Of a stretch of 64,000 nt of DNA, positions 25,009 through 37,828 are shown piece by piece. The first letter of the stretch is position 1, and each line of letters opens with the position of its first letter. The stretch covers positions 273,015 through 337,014 of the forward strand of contig CAJJDP010000104.1 in the NCBI GenBank assembly GCA_905182995.1. The letters run 5' to 3'. Below the pieces are notes generated by a model. It made no database searches. It was not told the DNA's origin and saw nothing but the letters and a program-made list of their open reading frames with translations. Position numbers and translations under genes: made by a program. The DNA is from Paramecium octaurelia. Its lineage: Eukaryota; Ciliophora; Oligohymenophorea; Peniculida; Parameciidae.

Positions 25009-26175
25009 TCAGGTTTTGACTAATAAGCTGGGAATTTGATCTATATCAGCATATGAATAGATGTGTTGCACATATGGTCCCTTTACGAAAATATCAGAAT
25101 CAGTTAAATCCTCAGTTTACCATTTGATTAGAGGATGATCAATAACCGGGATTGAATAATGGTAGGTCTGAAATAGTTTGGTTTCTTTGGTTGAGATGGA
25201 TATTGTATAAGTCTTATTTGGTAAGAGTTTAATTGGATGTCTGAATTCAATAAAATATAAATGTCCATCAACCACTTATAATTTATCATGTTCTAAAACT
25301 TTGTGTTATTTGAAGATATATTTAGTTAGATTTGTGTCTTCATGCAATTTGAATATCAATTTCGGAGTTTTGGCTTATGAATCATAATTGGTTGAATTAT
25401 AACTTCCTTTGTAAAGCATTGGTTAGAAAATTCCTACTAAATACAATTATTTCTCTCTCACTTGGAATATATTGGCTCTGATGGTAGTCTTGTCAAAGAT
25501 ACTTGGCTTGCTTTGTCCATCATCAGCTATTTAAGTTATTAATGAGATATATATACATATCCAAACTTTTTTTAGTCTTTCCACTCTCTCAGTTTTTGTG
25601 TAGAATGTACTATTGACACAATCTAATTGATCAATTACAGACTTTTGAAGACTGGGTATTTTGTCTTGTAAGTAGGAAGTGAGTTCTATCAATTATTGTT
25701 TACTCTCTTTTTCTTTTAGAGTTATTTGATTATTTTAAATGTTTTATTGTTGATTGATCAAGAATAATCTCAACTCTTTGATGTCTTATTAGTTAAATTA
25801 GTTCACACTCTGAAGAAACTTATAGCCTTAGTCATTGATTTTTTGGTCATTCACTAACTTCAATATTAATTATCTTAATTCATCTTCCAGTTGATTCAAC
25901 TTGTCCTCGACGGCATGCTTGAAACTTCGAAATACATTATAAGCTTCTAATCCTTGTTTATCCTATATTATCTCATTGACATTTGAATGACGTTTAAGTA
26001 ACTTGTCAATCTATTTCATATAAATAATTTGAGTGGAATGAGTTAGATGGAACTTAATACAATTTTGGCAAAAGTATTAATCTTCCTTGCACTCCTGATT
26101 TAGACAGATATTGGAAATGGGTGCTTGAGGATGCTTTGGACATTTAATTTTCTGAAATTATTCAATAAAATTCAT
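25009..26175 (-). CDS. B-box zinc finger, coiled coil and PHR-like domain protein
   Basis: About 378 residues. The amino end is a B-box-like zinc finger: CPKHPQAPISNICLNQEC, then FCQNC and an H-x-x-H pair. A long coiled coil rich in Gln, Lys and Leu follows (about residues 75-200). The carboxy part resembles a PHR domain: IFQVREKQLYLVGIFQPMLY, FIEFRHPIKLLPNKTYTISI and a late VKGPYVQHIYSYADIDQIP, matching the beta-jelly-roll layout of MYCBP2 and TRIM-like proteins. A 30-nt stretch at 25527-25556 (GTA to TAG) is probably an intron, although it is in frame and could be read through. PHR proteins often act in ubiquitin ligase pathways, but no RING is visible here. The start codon overlaps the stop of the NOT2 gene. 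Confidence 0.78.
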
Positions 26176-26781
26176 TAATTTTAATTATTGAAGAATTATT
26201 CCTATGTGCACAAATCTGATTCTTGCATATCAATTTACGAACTTTCCATTACTTTCCAATTGGGAATACTGAAATACTTTCCTGAATACAAATTCTTGTT
26301 TATCAATTACAAGTCCTTAAACCATTACTCCTTCCTCAAATTATACCTCCAACCTCTCAAATATCTAAATATACTATTTATTATTACAGATTCTCTACAG
26401 CCCATAACTACTATTCTTCATCCATCACATTATAAAAGATATAGAAATTGGTTTCCTCTGAAAATTAACTAAACATCTCCTTCTTCCTATTCGCGCTATT
26501 CTACCGAGGCATTAACTTTTGCTTAATCCAATCATGAGGCTTTGAAAGAGGGTCTGGTTGAGTGGCATTATCATCAATAAAAGGTGAAATAATCTTTGTA
26601 GGTTGTCCAGGCAATCTAATGTGATTCAATCATACTTATTATCTTAAACTGACATCCCTAATTCATCTAAATTCATCCCATTCCACAGCTTAAAAATTGC
26701 CTTATCCTTATCCTTCTCCTTCTCCGATACATACTTCTGAAGGGCTGCAAAACTATACTTTGATTTAAATTCATCATCCAT
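26172..26781 (-). CDS. CCR4-NOT complex subunit 2 homologue (NOT2)
   Basis: 188 residues with introns at 26616-26635 (20 nt) and 26365-26387 (23 nt); the remaining length is 189 codons. The amino part has the short NOT2 signature LWNGMNLDELGMSV. The carboxy half is a NOT-box: EETNFYIFYNVMDEEQQLWA, then across the second intron LYLRGWRYNLRKEQWF, then GKYFSIPNWKV. The NOT-box mediates dimerisation with NOT3/NOT5 inside the CCR4-NOT deadenylase and transcription regulator. The protein is short beside animal CNOT2 (about 540 residues) but keeps the domain that matters for assembly. The frame ends in TGA at 26174-26172, which shares bases with the ATG of the downstream B-box/PHR gene. Confidence 0.87.
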
Positions 26782-26928
26782 ATTAATACCAAAAAATAAA
26801 TAACTTTTAATTACTTTATAATATAAAGTTGAATTTAGAGAAATACTGTCTCATATACATGCTCAAAATTATGAAAACAGTATTGAAATTGATTAATCTA
26901 TCAAAAATTGAAAATCATTAATATCCTA

Positions 26929-28320
26929 TCATGCTTACTCATACACCATTTTAACTATGACAGTTGGAGGGATCTTATCTTCAGAGATTAATTATTGTAA
27001 AGTGTCCCTAGAGATTACTTATGGCCTATGAATTTGATTTACAATATCCATTAAGATTTAGTCACTCAAGACATGGTCCTTTCCATCCATCCTCTATGCC
27101 AACAGTCTTAACAACCCTTGGATCTCTGTAAATGGAATTTCACTTCTTTCTGATCCCATGAAGAAATCAAATGTGAACTTTATATACTCTTCAAATGTCC
27201 CTTCCTAAAATACAATCAATTTATAAAAATGTTTAAAGGATCTGAAAGTCATCATGTCGCTTTTGCAAAATGCCCACACCACTCTTTCCACAATCTCATC
27301 CTCCTTTCTTATCAAATCCCAAAACACTTGACAATAAGTTAAAAATGTATCTTTTCTAATAGCAATATCGTCCTAAACCTTCTCCACCTCTGAAACATCC
27401 AATAACACCTGATTAGATTTACCAAAATCTATTGGGTCACTTGAATTGCTCTATCTTGAATTCTTAACTAAAAATTGAGGGGATATTTAAGAACTGGGAG
27501 TAGGTTAAGTATTTGTCTACTGCAATTTTTTCTTATGAAAGTCTTAGATGCTCTGATAATGACTAATCGATGAGATGGTACCAAATTACTATAACCTCAA
27601 CTCAGGCCTTTGAATATCAGCATAAACCACTAGTCTGTCATAATTTATTAATAAATTCCACTCTTTAACCAGATCCAACTCTTTAGTCGTATTATTTTTT
27701 ATCATCCTTATCAAACTATCCCTATATAAATATTTTGGATTGCCTTTTTATCTCTCAAAAACAGTGTTCTTATCATAATCCAAATAGGTTCTTAATCGTG
27801 GCCCAAACCCTTTTAAATTTTCATTCAGCAACACTGCATTTTAAGCATTCTATTCCATTTCTTATGACAAAGTCTCATCATCATTTCTTGAAGATTTAAA
27901 TAACCTGGGCTATGACAAAAAGGGTGATTTCCAAGACTCTTATAAAGGATTTCTTTCATTAATAACTTAAACCTTCTTTTCCAATTTCTTTAACTCCTTA
28001 CTTCGATATTCACTCTACTAAAGAGGGTGAAGACCTTTCATAGCCTTCTCAAATAACAAAGTCGGTTTAGATGGCAATTGCTTATAATGTTTCAAGAGAT
28101 CATTTCTTGAAAAGTCAGAATTGACTATACTCTACTAGGCCTCATCATGCAAGGGAATAACCAAATCAATTAATTGCTTTTGAAAATTCCTTTTCTCTAC
28201 AATCCTTTCTAATTTTCCTTCATCATTAAATTTTGATCTCAGTGGAGAACCTAACAATTATTTCGATTGGTTTGGAATTTTTAATTTTGGTAATACTGGT
28301 TTGTTTTTATTTGAGTGCAT
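26929..28320 (-). CDS. 463-residue protein of unknown function
   Basis: A single-exon frame without TGA from ATG 28320-28318 to TGA 26931-26929. The amino half is basic with Pro-rich starts (NKPVLPKLKIPNQSKQ) and charged helices. The carboxy third (FKHFYKLIVFQEGTFEEYIK, FDFFMGSERSEIPFTEIQGL, then VLSDQILMDIVNQI) has the hydrophobic spacing of an EF-hand-like calcium-binding fold such as calcineurin B. The canonical Asp-rich loops are absent, so it may be a degenerate EF-hand scaffold. No membrane segment or signal. It diverges from the small gene at 28374 across only 53 nt. I do not recognise the family. Confidence 0.78.
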
Positions 28321-28373
28321 AAAAATGAGAAAGAATAAATTTAAATAGATTATTATTTTAAATAACTTGAATC

Positions 28374-28958
28374 ATGATAAGGAATCATAAAAAAAGGTCA
28401 GTCAAAATCTACTATGCCTGTATTTATGATGGAGGGATACCAGTTGGCATTTGTATGTCCAATGAATGTAGAGGCTTCATCTGTTTCAATTGTTTTCAAT
28501 TGATACATTCAAATCATTTAAATAATACATTTACTTTTGACGAGATAAAAGTCAAAGTTGAGATTGTTATAAGCTAAATTAAAGAGATCGCGATTTAGTT
28601 TAGTCTTGGAGGGAGAGAAGATTATTCTGAACATCTAGAGAAGTTCACTTAAAACTTTTGGTAATTAGAATTGGAATATAATTGGTACAAATCAAAAAAG
28701 TTGTAAAAAGAAGTAGTTTTACTCTAAAGCATACCAAGATTAAGAGAGATAAACAAATAGTTAACCCTCAGTAAAGAAAATCATGCATACTATTTTTATT
28801 CTCTAAAGCCACTTTTGTTTGTACATTCCAATAATTCAAGAAATTATACCGAGGAAGTTTGTTTTGCAATTAAATTCATAATAATATTTCTATTATGTTG
28901 TGCATTGATAATCATCATCCTAAAATTCATACTAATAAAGGTGGTCTAAGATGGATGA
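28374..28958 (+). CDS. small B-box-like protein with carboxy-terminal membrane helix
   Basis: 194 residues in one exon, ATG 28374 to TGA 28956. Residues about 14-50 have a Cys/His pattern close to a B-box (CIYDGGIPVGICMSNEC, FICFNCFQLIHSNH), spaced like the two other B-box genes nearby, but with Asp where the first His is expected. A helical charged middle follows, then a strongly hydrophobic segment near the end (IKFIIIFLLCCALIIIILKF) with a very short tail, so it may be tail-anchored. Zinc binding is inferred from spacing only. No relation to a named family is established. Confidence 0.62.
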
Positions 28959-29108
28959 TAATTTTAAAATATATAAATCATTATAAGATATTCTATCTAC
29001 TTATAGTCTATTTACTATTTTTTATAATTAACAATTTGTTTATATTTCTAGAGTATTATTATAAAACAAATATTATCTTTAGAATTATATTATATTTTTA
29101 TTTTAGAG

Positions 29109-31712
29109 ATGATTTATATCTCACTTTTTCTGGGGATAATGTAATTTATCTCTGTTTTGAAGGCGTGTTCGCTTGTGGAGGGGAATGACCTCAATTTGTA
29201 GGGAATTGAAAATGAAATACTTTATATTGACATTCGAGAATTCTTTAGCTTAGAGCAAGAGAATTTTCTTGAATTAGAACCAAAAGAAACAGTTAAGAAT
29301 GTTAGGATCATTAATACAATCGAATAAACTTATGAGATTCCATTGCAATTAGTGAGTAATCCTATACATATCAAAAATGGGAATAAGTTAAACCAAAATT
29401 CAGAGAGTACCATTATAATCATAGATGAGGAGAATAATTTTTATGAATATTCTCTTTCCTCTAAATAGTTTGTCAAATTTTAAGTTGATGGCTATCATGA
29501 ATTTTTAAATTTGCTTGATGGAATCTAATTGACTGTTTATGATAAAAAATATTTAATCTTAGATTAAAGTACTATTGCATAGACTTACCTTATATTGTAC
29601 GAAGAAGTATTTTAGAGCGAATTTAAAAAGATATTTGAGTATAATAAGCCATTTCGCTAAAATGATGAGAACAACAAATTATTTGGAGTAGGAAACACTA
29701 TTTACAGAACAAATTACAAGTAAATTGAAATATATTAAATTGAATAAAATATTTTAAAGTTTAAGGGATATCTGATGAAATCATAACAAAACCAGGATTG
29801 TGGTCCCATTTCAAATATTATCAAAGCGAAAATTCATTAAAACAGCATTAGTTTTATTGATTAAGATACTCTGGTAATAGTTCAATTGAGAGGTAATATC
29901 AATGATGATATTAACTAAAAATGTATTAAATTCAATGAGAAAATCTATGGTTATGATTATTATGAATAGCTGGATGAATATGTTGTTTTTACTAGGAATC
30001 AATTATTATTTGGAAATTTAAGAAGAGACTTGAACATTCCAGTTATGCAACACAACACAAATGTCCTTCTTACATAGAATTAAATTTTGTTTGTTATAGG
30101 TCTTAATATAGAAATTTATTCAAAAGAACTAAAATTTTTGGATCTAATTATTAATTAAAATTATTTTGTGATTGAAGTGATGCCTGAAACTAATGAATTT
30201 ATCTTATTCGACAAGGACAACGCTAAAGTATTTCAATTGTTTTAATCTCCTATGATTAGGATAACTAGTTAAAATGAGGATATAGATTTTTAATTAAAAC
30301 AAATAACAGAGTCAAAATAATGCACTCTGGATATACACTTTTCCTTTCAGAAGATAAATTATGATAAAATCTTTGAAAAATTATAGAAGGAAAAGCTTGT
30401 TCCTTCAACAGAGTGGAATTTCAAGGATTGTAATTAAAAGTAGAATTAGATCTCTATCTTACAGCAAATAGTTAAAGAAAAAAAGACGAAATTGATAATA
30501 GAATTACCTTCACTATCTAATTCGGAATACATATTAATTAGAGAGGATCAAAATAAATTTACATTGATAGTACAATAAAAAAATATGAAGAGTTATGATG
30601 AATATTAATTCATATTAGAAATCTAAGACTTTGAAAAATCGGATAATTAACTATGGTGGGTTTTCGATGATTAGGTTTACTTAGCTTTTCGTTTATTAGA
30701 CACATACTTTATATTTAGATTAGACTATGGAATCTAAAACCTTTTGTTTTACAATGAGATAAAATTGAGTGTTAAAATATTGAAAGTTGTATCAAGCGGA
30801 AACTACCTCTTCATGCTTGGAGAGTAGAAAGCAAATATGAATGTGCTCCTTTATTCTTCCTTGTTAGAAGTTGAACAGGAACCCAAAAAAATATAACTCT
30901 TAGCCGTCAAAGATATTTTTGCTTCACCATTATTGAAGAATTACGTAATAATAAAAATGGATAAACTATTGGCAGTTTATCATATTCTAATTGCACCAAC
31001 ATAAGTATTCAAAGAAATTGTGAAACCTTTATAAACAAATGTTATCATTTTTAAGAGTTATTTTGTTATTTTGATGAAATCTAGTGATGAAAAAGAGAAG
31101 ATTTGTGATTTTTATTTTTTTAAAAGTTAATAAACAATAGAAAAACTCGGAAGCAATCCACTAGAACAATTTTCTGAGATTTAAATTTAAGATGCCCTAG
31201 TTTAACCTAGTTAAAACGTCTTTTACTTGAAATGTTAAGTTAAACTTAAAAATATTAGGAGAAACGCTCTTGTTGCATTCAAAGTTGGTAGACCCATATA
31301 TAATTCTTTGATGTTTATTTTATTAAGGAATAGGAATAGTGAGTATTAAGTCGTTTCAGAACTTCTATTAAAATAAAATAGTAATTAATTAATGCCAATG
31401 ATCTCAATAAGAAATAATGAAATGTGTCTAATATAGGAGGATGATGAAAAGATTATAGATTTTGAACCATTGAAAGATGAAGATCTAAATTTGGTAGATG
31501 GGGAAGATCGCCCACCAATTTTAGATAATGGTGGTGACGATGATCAAAATAATAAAGACGATCAAAACGATGACGATACACTTGATTTGAATGCTGATGA
31601 AAAATTACCAATAGGTTCCTTCTTAGTTATGAGCACAATAGAAGAGGCTTTGATCTATTCACTTTTCAGGACTTTTGGTAGAAGAAGAGTTGAGACTATT
31701 GATGTTGTATGA
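29109..31712 (+). CDS. secreted-type relative of the large membrane protein family, no membrane helix
   Basis: An uninterrupted frame of 867 residues. The start MIYISLFLGIMQFISVLKAC is a signal peptide ending at a Cys, followed by SLVEGNDLNLQGIENEILY, the same order as in member B. The body has alternating short beta-like segments and blade-like runs (ENNFYEYSLSSKQFVKFQVD) similar in style to B. Unlike A to E it ends in an acidic Asp/Asn-rich stretch (NGGDDDQNNKDDQNDDDTL) and a final SLFRTFGRRRVETIDVV without a transmembrane segment, and no intron follows the Cys codon. It may be a soluble, shortened relative. Membership in the family is tentative because direct sequence matches are weak. Confidence 0.6.
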
Positions 31713-31823
31713 ATGATTGATTGTATATCTTTTTTCGATTGTTTGAGAATACAGAATCAGATATTTTATTTTGAAAATGATAGTAATGATGATTCTTAAA
31801 TTAATATATTATAATACAAAGTA

Positions 31824-34800
31824 ATGTCAAAGAAGAATTCAATTTTTGAATTTAAGGATGACATCAATGGAAGAGTGCCAGTTGTATTCTAATGGAGTTT
31901 TGATTTCAATTTCTTGGTTTGTGGAGGAGAGAAATCTCTAGTTTACGTGATTGATAAGTAAATATCATAATCAAATTAGACGAGGGAAGCGTCTAAAGGA
32001 TATTCAATTGCCAACAAATAATAAATTATTACAATTGGAATGGGACAAAGATGGTGAATACATTTGCATTGTGCAGGTATAACACAATAAAAATTAAAAA
32101 AAGGATGGTCTCAATTATGTTAATTTATGGGCTCCATTTACAAACAATTCTCAACTGCTTCAAATAGAGTTAGATAATGCGAAAGCAAAAGTGTCATATG
32201 CTAAGTGGTCTAGAAGTCATGGGATATTGGCAATAGGATCAGATAAGGGTGGTTTATTGTTCTATACAAAAAAATAAGCAAAGAAATTACCTACAATGGG
32301 AAAGCACAGCAAGAAAATTATTAGTGGGGATTGGAATAACGAGGGATATTTAAGTATGCAGTTACAAAAGTATTAATCTAGTTACAAGTGGAGAAGACAA
32401 ATTCTTAACAGTTTCAAATTACAATTCAGAAACTATGTTTGAATCTATTCCTGTGAAAGCTGAAGCCAAAAACGTAGTTTGGTCTAGATCTAAGACAGAT
32501 TCAAGGGAATAGAATTAAAGAACAGTCACAGCTATCATTCAATAAAAAACTATTATAATGTTTGAGTTGGGCAAGAATCATAAAATGCCTGATGAGTTAA
32601 TGTTTGAAAATAAATATGGGAAAATAGTAGATTATACAATCTTTGGAGATGGATATTTGGTCATTGGATTTAGTGAAGGATACGTTGCACATATCTCTAC
32701 ACATAGAAAAGAAATTAGTAAAATTTATATCTATATCATTAGAGGATGAAGTACAAAGTGAGAAACTATTGAAGTAAGTGGATGCAATATGTACAAATGA
32801 CAGTCTCTATAAATTGGCTGTGGCAGGAGATGGTTGTATCAAAATGGTTAACTTACAAACTTGGTAAGAAATACCCACAGAAAAAATTGATTTGCCAAAT
32901 GATTGCGGTCGTGTATCAAAAATGTAATATTTATATTGAAATTCAGGGTTTGGAGTTCAAATGGATAAATCTTGGTTGTGTCTACTGAAAAAGGGTGCTT
33001 ATTTGGATTCCAAACTTCAATACCAACCCTAACATCTTCTTATTCATCAATGATTGCCTTGCAATAATCATTCACAGAAATCTCTATCTATTCAACTCAG
33101 GAGTAATCATTAAATGAAATTTCTACTGTCTCTTTGGAGAATGAGCCAAATTAGATTTCAATGAGTATGCAATACTTTGCTGCTGGGCTCAATAATATGG
33201 TTTTCTATTATAAATATCTGGAATTAAAAAATAAAAAGGCATTCAAACCAGCTCTTCAAGTTCTGAAGATGGATTATTTAGGATATGTCAATCAGATCTT
33301 TTTGAATGATGAATCTGCGGCCATCTTAAGCAATAATGTTTGCACTTTTCATAAAATTGAGTAAACAGGCGATTATCTTAAATAGTAATCTATTCCATTT
33401 AACATAGATAATTCCCTGATAATGATTAAGAAAAACCTATCTTACACATTGGGTTAACCAAAAATTTTCTATTTTTATTAGATTCCTAATCCAAAATCAG
33501 AGTCTATAATGTTATTGAAAAATAATTCATTATCGAATTCAAAAATGACTATAATCTCACCAAAATCTTTCCAAATATTAGTGGAACAAGATCAATTTGC
33601 ATTAATAATAAGGGTTAAGGCTTTCTATTTGAAGCATCCCTTGAATTATTGACTAAAATCTCTGAGTTCCCAGAGAAAACAGAAAAAATCATTTGGGATC
33701 AAAAGGACCCCAATCTGTTTGTAACATAAGAAGCTATTCATCTTACTACCTACATAGTTAATAAAAATAATTTATAATAAGAAATGGTGCATCCAGTTTT
33801 GGAATATTTATCTATGGAAGACTTACAAAAGACAGCTCCTCCAAATCCATCAACCACTGAAATTGATAAAGGAGTTTAAGCCCTAAGTTTAGCAAATGGA
33901 ACATTAAAATGTTTTACCATGACAAGAAACGTTATGGGTTAACCATTAATGAGCCATTCTTATTTGAAGTCATACAAAGGAGCAGACGATACAAATGAAG
34001 GTCATTTTAGATACTTTTTATAAAACTTAGCCCTCTTTAAATTTGCCAATGCTCACAAGGCAGCTTTGAATTTAAAGAATCTAAAATTATTTGATACTTT
34101 CGGTAGAAAGTGCTTGGAGAATCTAGAATTTGATGTTGCCTAAAAAGCATTCCAAGCAGCCAACAATATCTCTATGGTTATGATGATACAAAGCTTCAAA
34201 AATGAAACTGAAAAGAATTTATTGTTTGCATATGTAGCCATGATTTTGGGATAACACGATCTGGCCTAAGATTTATTCTTAAAATCATCATATAGACTCG
34301 GAGCTCTAGAATTGAGAAGCGATATCTAAGACTATGTGAATGCCTTGTCATTGGCTAAGAAGATAGCACCAGAATAGGAGCCATTCATTTGCAAAAGACT
34401 TGCCATCTAAATTGAAACTTAGGGCAACAATCCAGAGGCAGTCAAAATGTATGAGATGGCTATTTTGAATGAGAAACTTCATGATTCCAAGACCGTTGAG
34501 ACTCATAATCAACAATGCGTTGCTGGTATTGCTCGTTGTTCAATCAAGATGGGTGATATTCTAAGAGGATCAAGTCTTTCAAGACAAATATCAGATCCTT
34601 TAATTCTTCAAGATATTGCTTTGGTGTGCGAAAATATGAAATTCTAAGTTGAAGCTGCTGAACTTTATGAATAAGCAGGTTGTATTGAGAAGGCAGCCAC
34701 CATATATATCACATAAAAGATGTTCAAATAGGCTGCACCTTTAATGAATAAAGTGAAATCACCCAAATTGTTAGTTTTATATGCAAAGGCAAAAGAAAGC

Positions 34801-36213
34801 GAAGGAGCCTTCCAAGAAGCTGAAAATGTTTACGAGAAAGCTGAAGATTGGGAAAATGTGGTTCGCTTAAATTTAAATTAATTAAACAACATTGAAAGAG
34901 CAAAGTTCATATTGCGTAATAAATGCAAGACAGTGACTCTTGCATTAATGGTAGCTTAGTATTGTGAAAGAAGAGGATCTAAGGCAGAGGCAGTTGAATT
35001 CTTGATATTGGCTGAAAAGAAAGAGTAAGCATTTGCCTTGGCTCAAAACTTTAATGAAATGGATGCCTACGTAGAACACATGAAGGCATTCTCATTGGAA
35101 GAACGTTTGTAAGTGGCCTCGTATTTTGAAGGCAAAGGTTAATTAGATAAGGCTGCATTTCATTTTGAGAAGGCCTAGGATCCCATGAAAGCTCTCAGAT
35201 TGTATTAGCAAGCAGGAGAGGAATTCATTAATGATATGATAGATTTGGTAGCACGTAATAAATAGGATAGTCTAATTTAAAATCTATCAGATTACATTAA
35301 TGGAGATACTGATGACATTCCCAAGGATCCCATCTACTCTTTGAAATTATAAAAAGCTATAGGTAATCTCTAGGCAGTCGGAAGGATTGCAATTACTATT
35401 GCAGCTTCAGAATAGGAATGTGGTAAATACAAGGAGGCTCATCAATTTCTATATGAAACTTGTGATGATTTGAAATCGAGTGGAAATTAGATACCATTTG
35501 ATTTATATTCAAAGTTAATGACCCTGCATTCATACACTCTAGTTAAAAAGATTATGAAATTAGAAGAACATGAAGATTTGGCCAAACTGTTGGATAGAGT
35601 ATGCAAAAGTATTAGTTAATTCCCTAATGGCGCAACCAATATCCTAACTATGGCCGTAATTGAAGCCACAAAAGCTAATTTTAAGTATATAATAGTATGA
35701 TTTAATAACAGGTCATTAGCATATCAATGGGCAATTACATTGATGAAACAAGAGTATAGATCTCAAATCAATGAGAAATTTAAAACTAAAATTGAAAACA
35801 TAGCAAGAAAACCCATAAAAGAGGAAGTCCCAGATAAAAAAACACCTTGCCCATTTTGTGGAGTATAAATACATTATGATTAATAGGAATTTGTCTCTGA
35901 ATTTTGCTTAGATTGTCCCAAATGTTCAAACAATATTCCCTTTTGCATTGCATCAGCAAAGTAATTTCTTAGATGATCACTTTTAGACATATAGTGGCTG
36001 AGTAATGCTGTTTCTGTCCTGAATGCAAGTTCCCTGCCAATATCTAATACTTAAGAAGAATCCTTGAAATTGAGCCGATCTGTCCACTTTGCCAAAAGCA
36101 AGTAAGACCTCAAGAATTAAAGGAAGTATGCATTTTTATTGATATAATAGGTTACAAAAGAGGAAGTCCTCAAGTTAAAGAGGAAGGCTGTAGTCGATGA
36201 AAAAAAATAATGA
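31824..36213 (+). CDS. IFT144: intraflagellar transport protein IFT144 (WDR19 homologue)
   Basis: Nine exons; the introns (22-29 nt) are at 31958-31979, 32354-32381, 32718-32742, 32924-32946, 33453-33481, 35685-35711, 35961-35986 and 36126-36150. The spliced length is exactly 1,395 codons (1,394 residues), close to human WDR19 at 1,342. The amino part is WD40-like (LEWDKDGEYICIV; GILAIGSDKGGLLFY; KIISGDWNNEGYLI). The middle is a run of TPR-like helical pairs (AGCIEKAATIYITQKMFKQA; KESEGAFQEAENVYEKAEDW). The carboxy end has the WDR19-type zinc cysteines: TPCPFCGV, CLDCPKCSNNIPFCIASA, CPECKFPANI and CPLCQKQ. IFT144 belongs to IFT complex A and drives retrograde transport and membrane protein entry in cilia, as expected for a ciliate. 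Confidence 0.95.
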
Positions 36214-36241
36214 AGATTATTATTATAAAGTTATTAAATTA

Positions 36242-37793
36242 ATGTCTGATAGTAAAACTACCCCTAGAAATCATGGTAGATCGAAAACCAAAACAAGTAT
36301 GATTTCTATTTCAAGGAAATAGGCGAAAACTTGTAAATTCAATTCAAGAAACCATCAGTTGCAAATGAAAGATTGGTCGTTAATAAATTAGGTATGAAAT
36401 TTGATCCTGTTTGTTGGAAGAAGAATCATGAAAAAGGAAAAATCCAATTTGTTTGTATTGTAAATCTCTGACATTATTAAAAAAGGAATCTAATTGCAAT
36501 GCTGATAGAAGATTGGCTTGTGCGCATTGTATTATTGAAGAGCATGATGAACATATATCAAACAAAGTTACTGTTGAGTAATATTGTGATACCTTTGAAA
36601 ATAATTTCAAGAGCTATCTATTTTAAGTAACTTATAGCATACTAAATAGGTAGCAAAATTAGAGGAATATTATAAAAAATGCAAAATGATGGATTTAATC
36701 GATCAAATCGATAAAGATATTAATACAGTTGTTGAAATCGTCAAACAGTAACTAAGAGCCCTAAGAGATTACTACGTTTAAGATATATAAATTCATGCTG
36801 AATAAAATAATTCCTCTTTGTTTACATTCTATAATGCAGAAAGATAGACTCTCTCTAAGATAAAGGAATATGCACACAAGAATCTATTTGAAATGACTCC
36901 TGCTGAAATGGATCACAGTATGTTACTAATGGGTCCGATTCATCTAGATAAAATTATGGGCAAATTGACTGAATTTGATGATTAAACCTCAACACTTTAA
37001 AGCACCATGAAATCTCAATGGAAACTAATATATGAATAATTAGAGGAATCCTTAATTGATATTATTGCTTAAATTGGTTAGAATAATCTTGACTTTATTT
37101 AAATAACAACTAAAGAATAAGATTAACCTCAATTTGCAAACTAGTAATAAAATTTGGATTTTTAAAAACAAAACTAATAAAATGCTAAAACTTCAAATAA
37201 GCAGCTTAATTAACCACAATAAAATAATCCTATGCAAGCTTACTTATCCCAACAATTACCTCCACAAACTTTATAATATTCTTAGCATTCCTAATCCATT
37301 AAAAAAGAAGTCAGTAGGCATAGTGGTAACACTGTACAATAGTAATCAAGTAAATAACAGTCAAGCAACTAACCATCATCCAGCAATTAGCCGTTATCAA
37401 ATAAATAATTATAATCAAATAGTCCAAAGACTTCATCTGAAAATTAAAGTTTTAAATAGATTTAAGGTATATGCCAATATTAAGTAATCTCACCTTTGAA
37501 AAGTGGTGTGAATACAGCTTCTTTTGGCAATTTAGGAAGTAGTAATTAGAAATCGCTCAAAAATATCATTCAAACTAATAATAATTAAGTGCCTATTCAA
37601 TCATAGACTGAATAAAAAAACTATTCTAATCCTAAATCTAGCTCTCAAGTCAGATAACCAAGTCCAAATGGAGTTAATTATTACTATTAGAGTGATGGGA
37701 AGCAACTTGAGAACAGAAAGAATGTAAACCATTTGTAATCTCTAAATTCATCTTCTTAACAATAATAACAATAATAACAATAATAATAATAAC

Positions 37794-37828
<35 letters not shown>

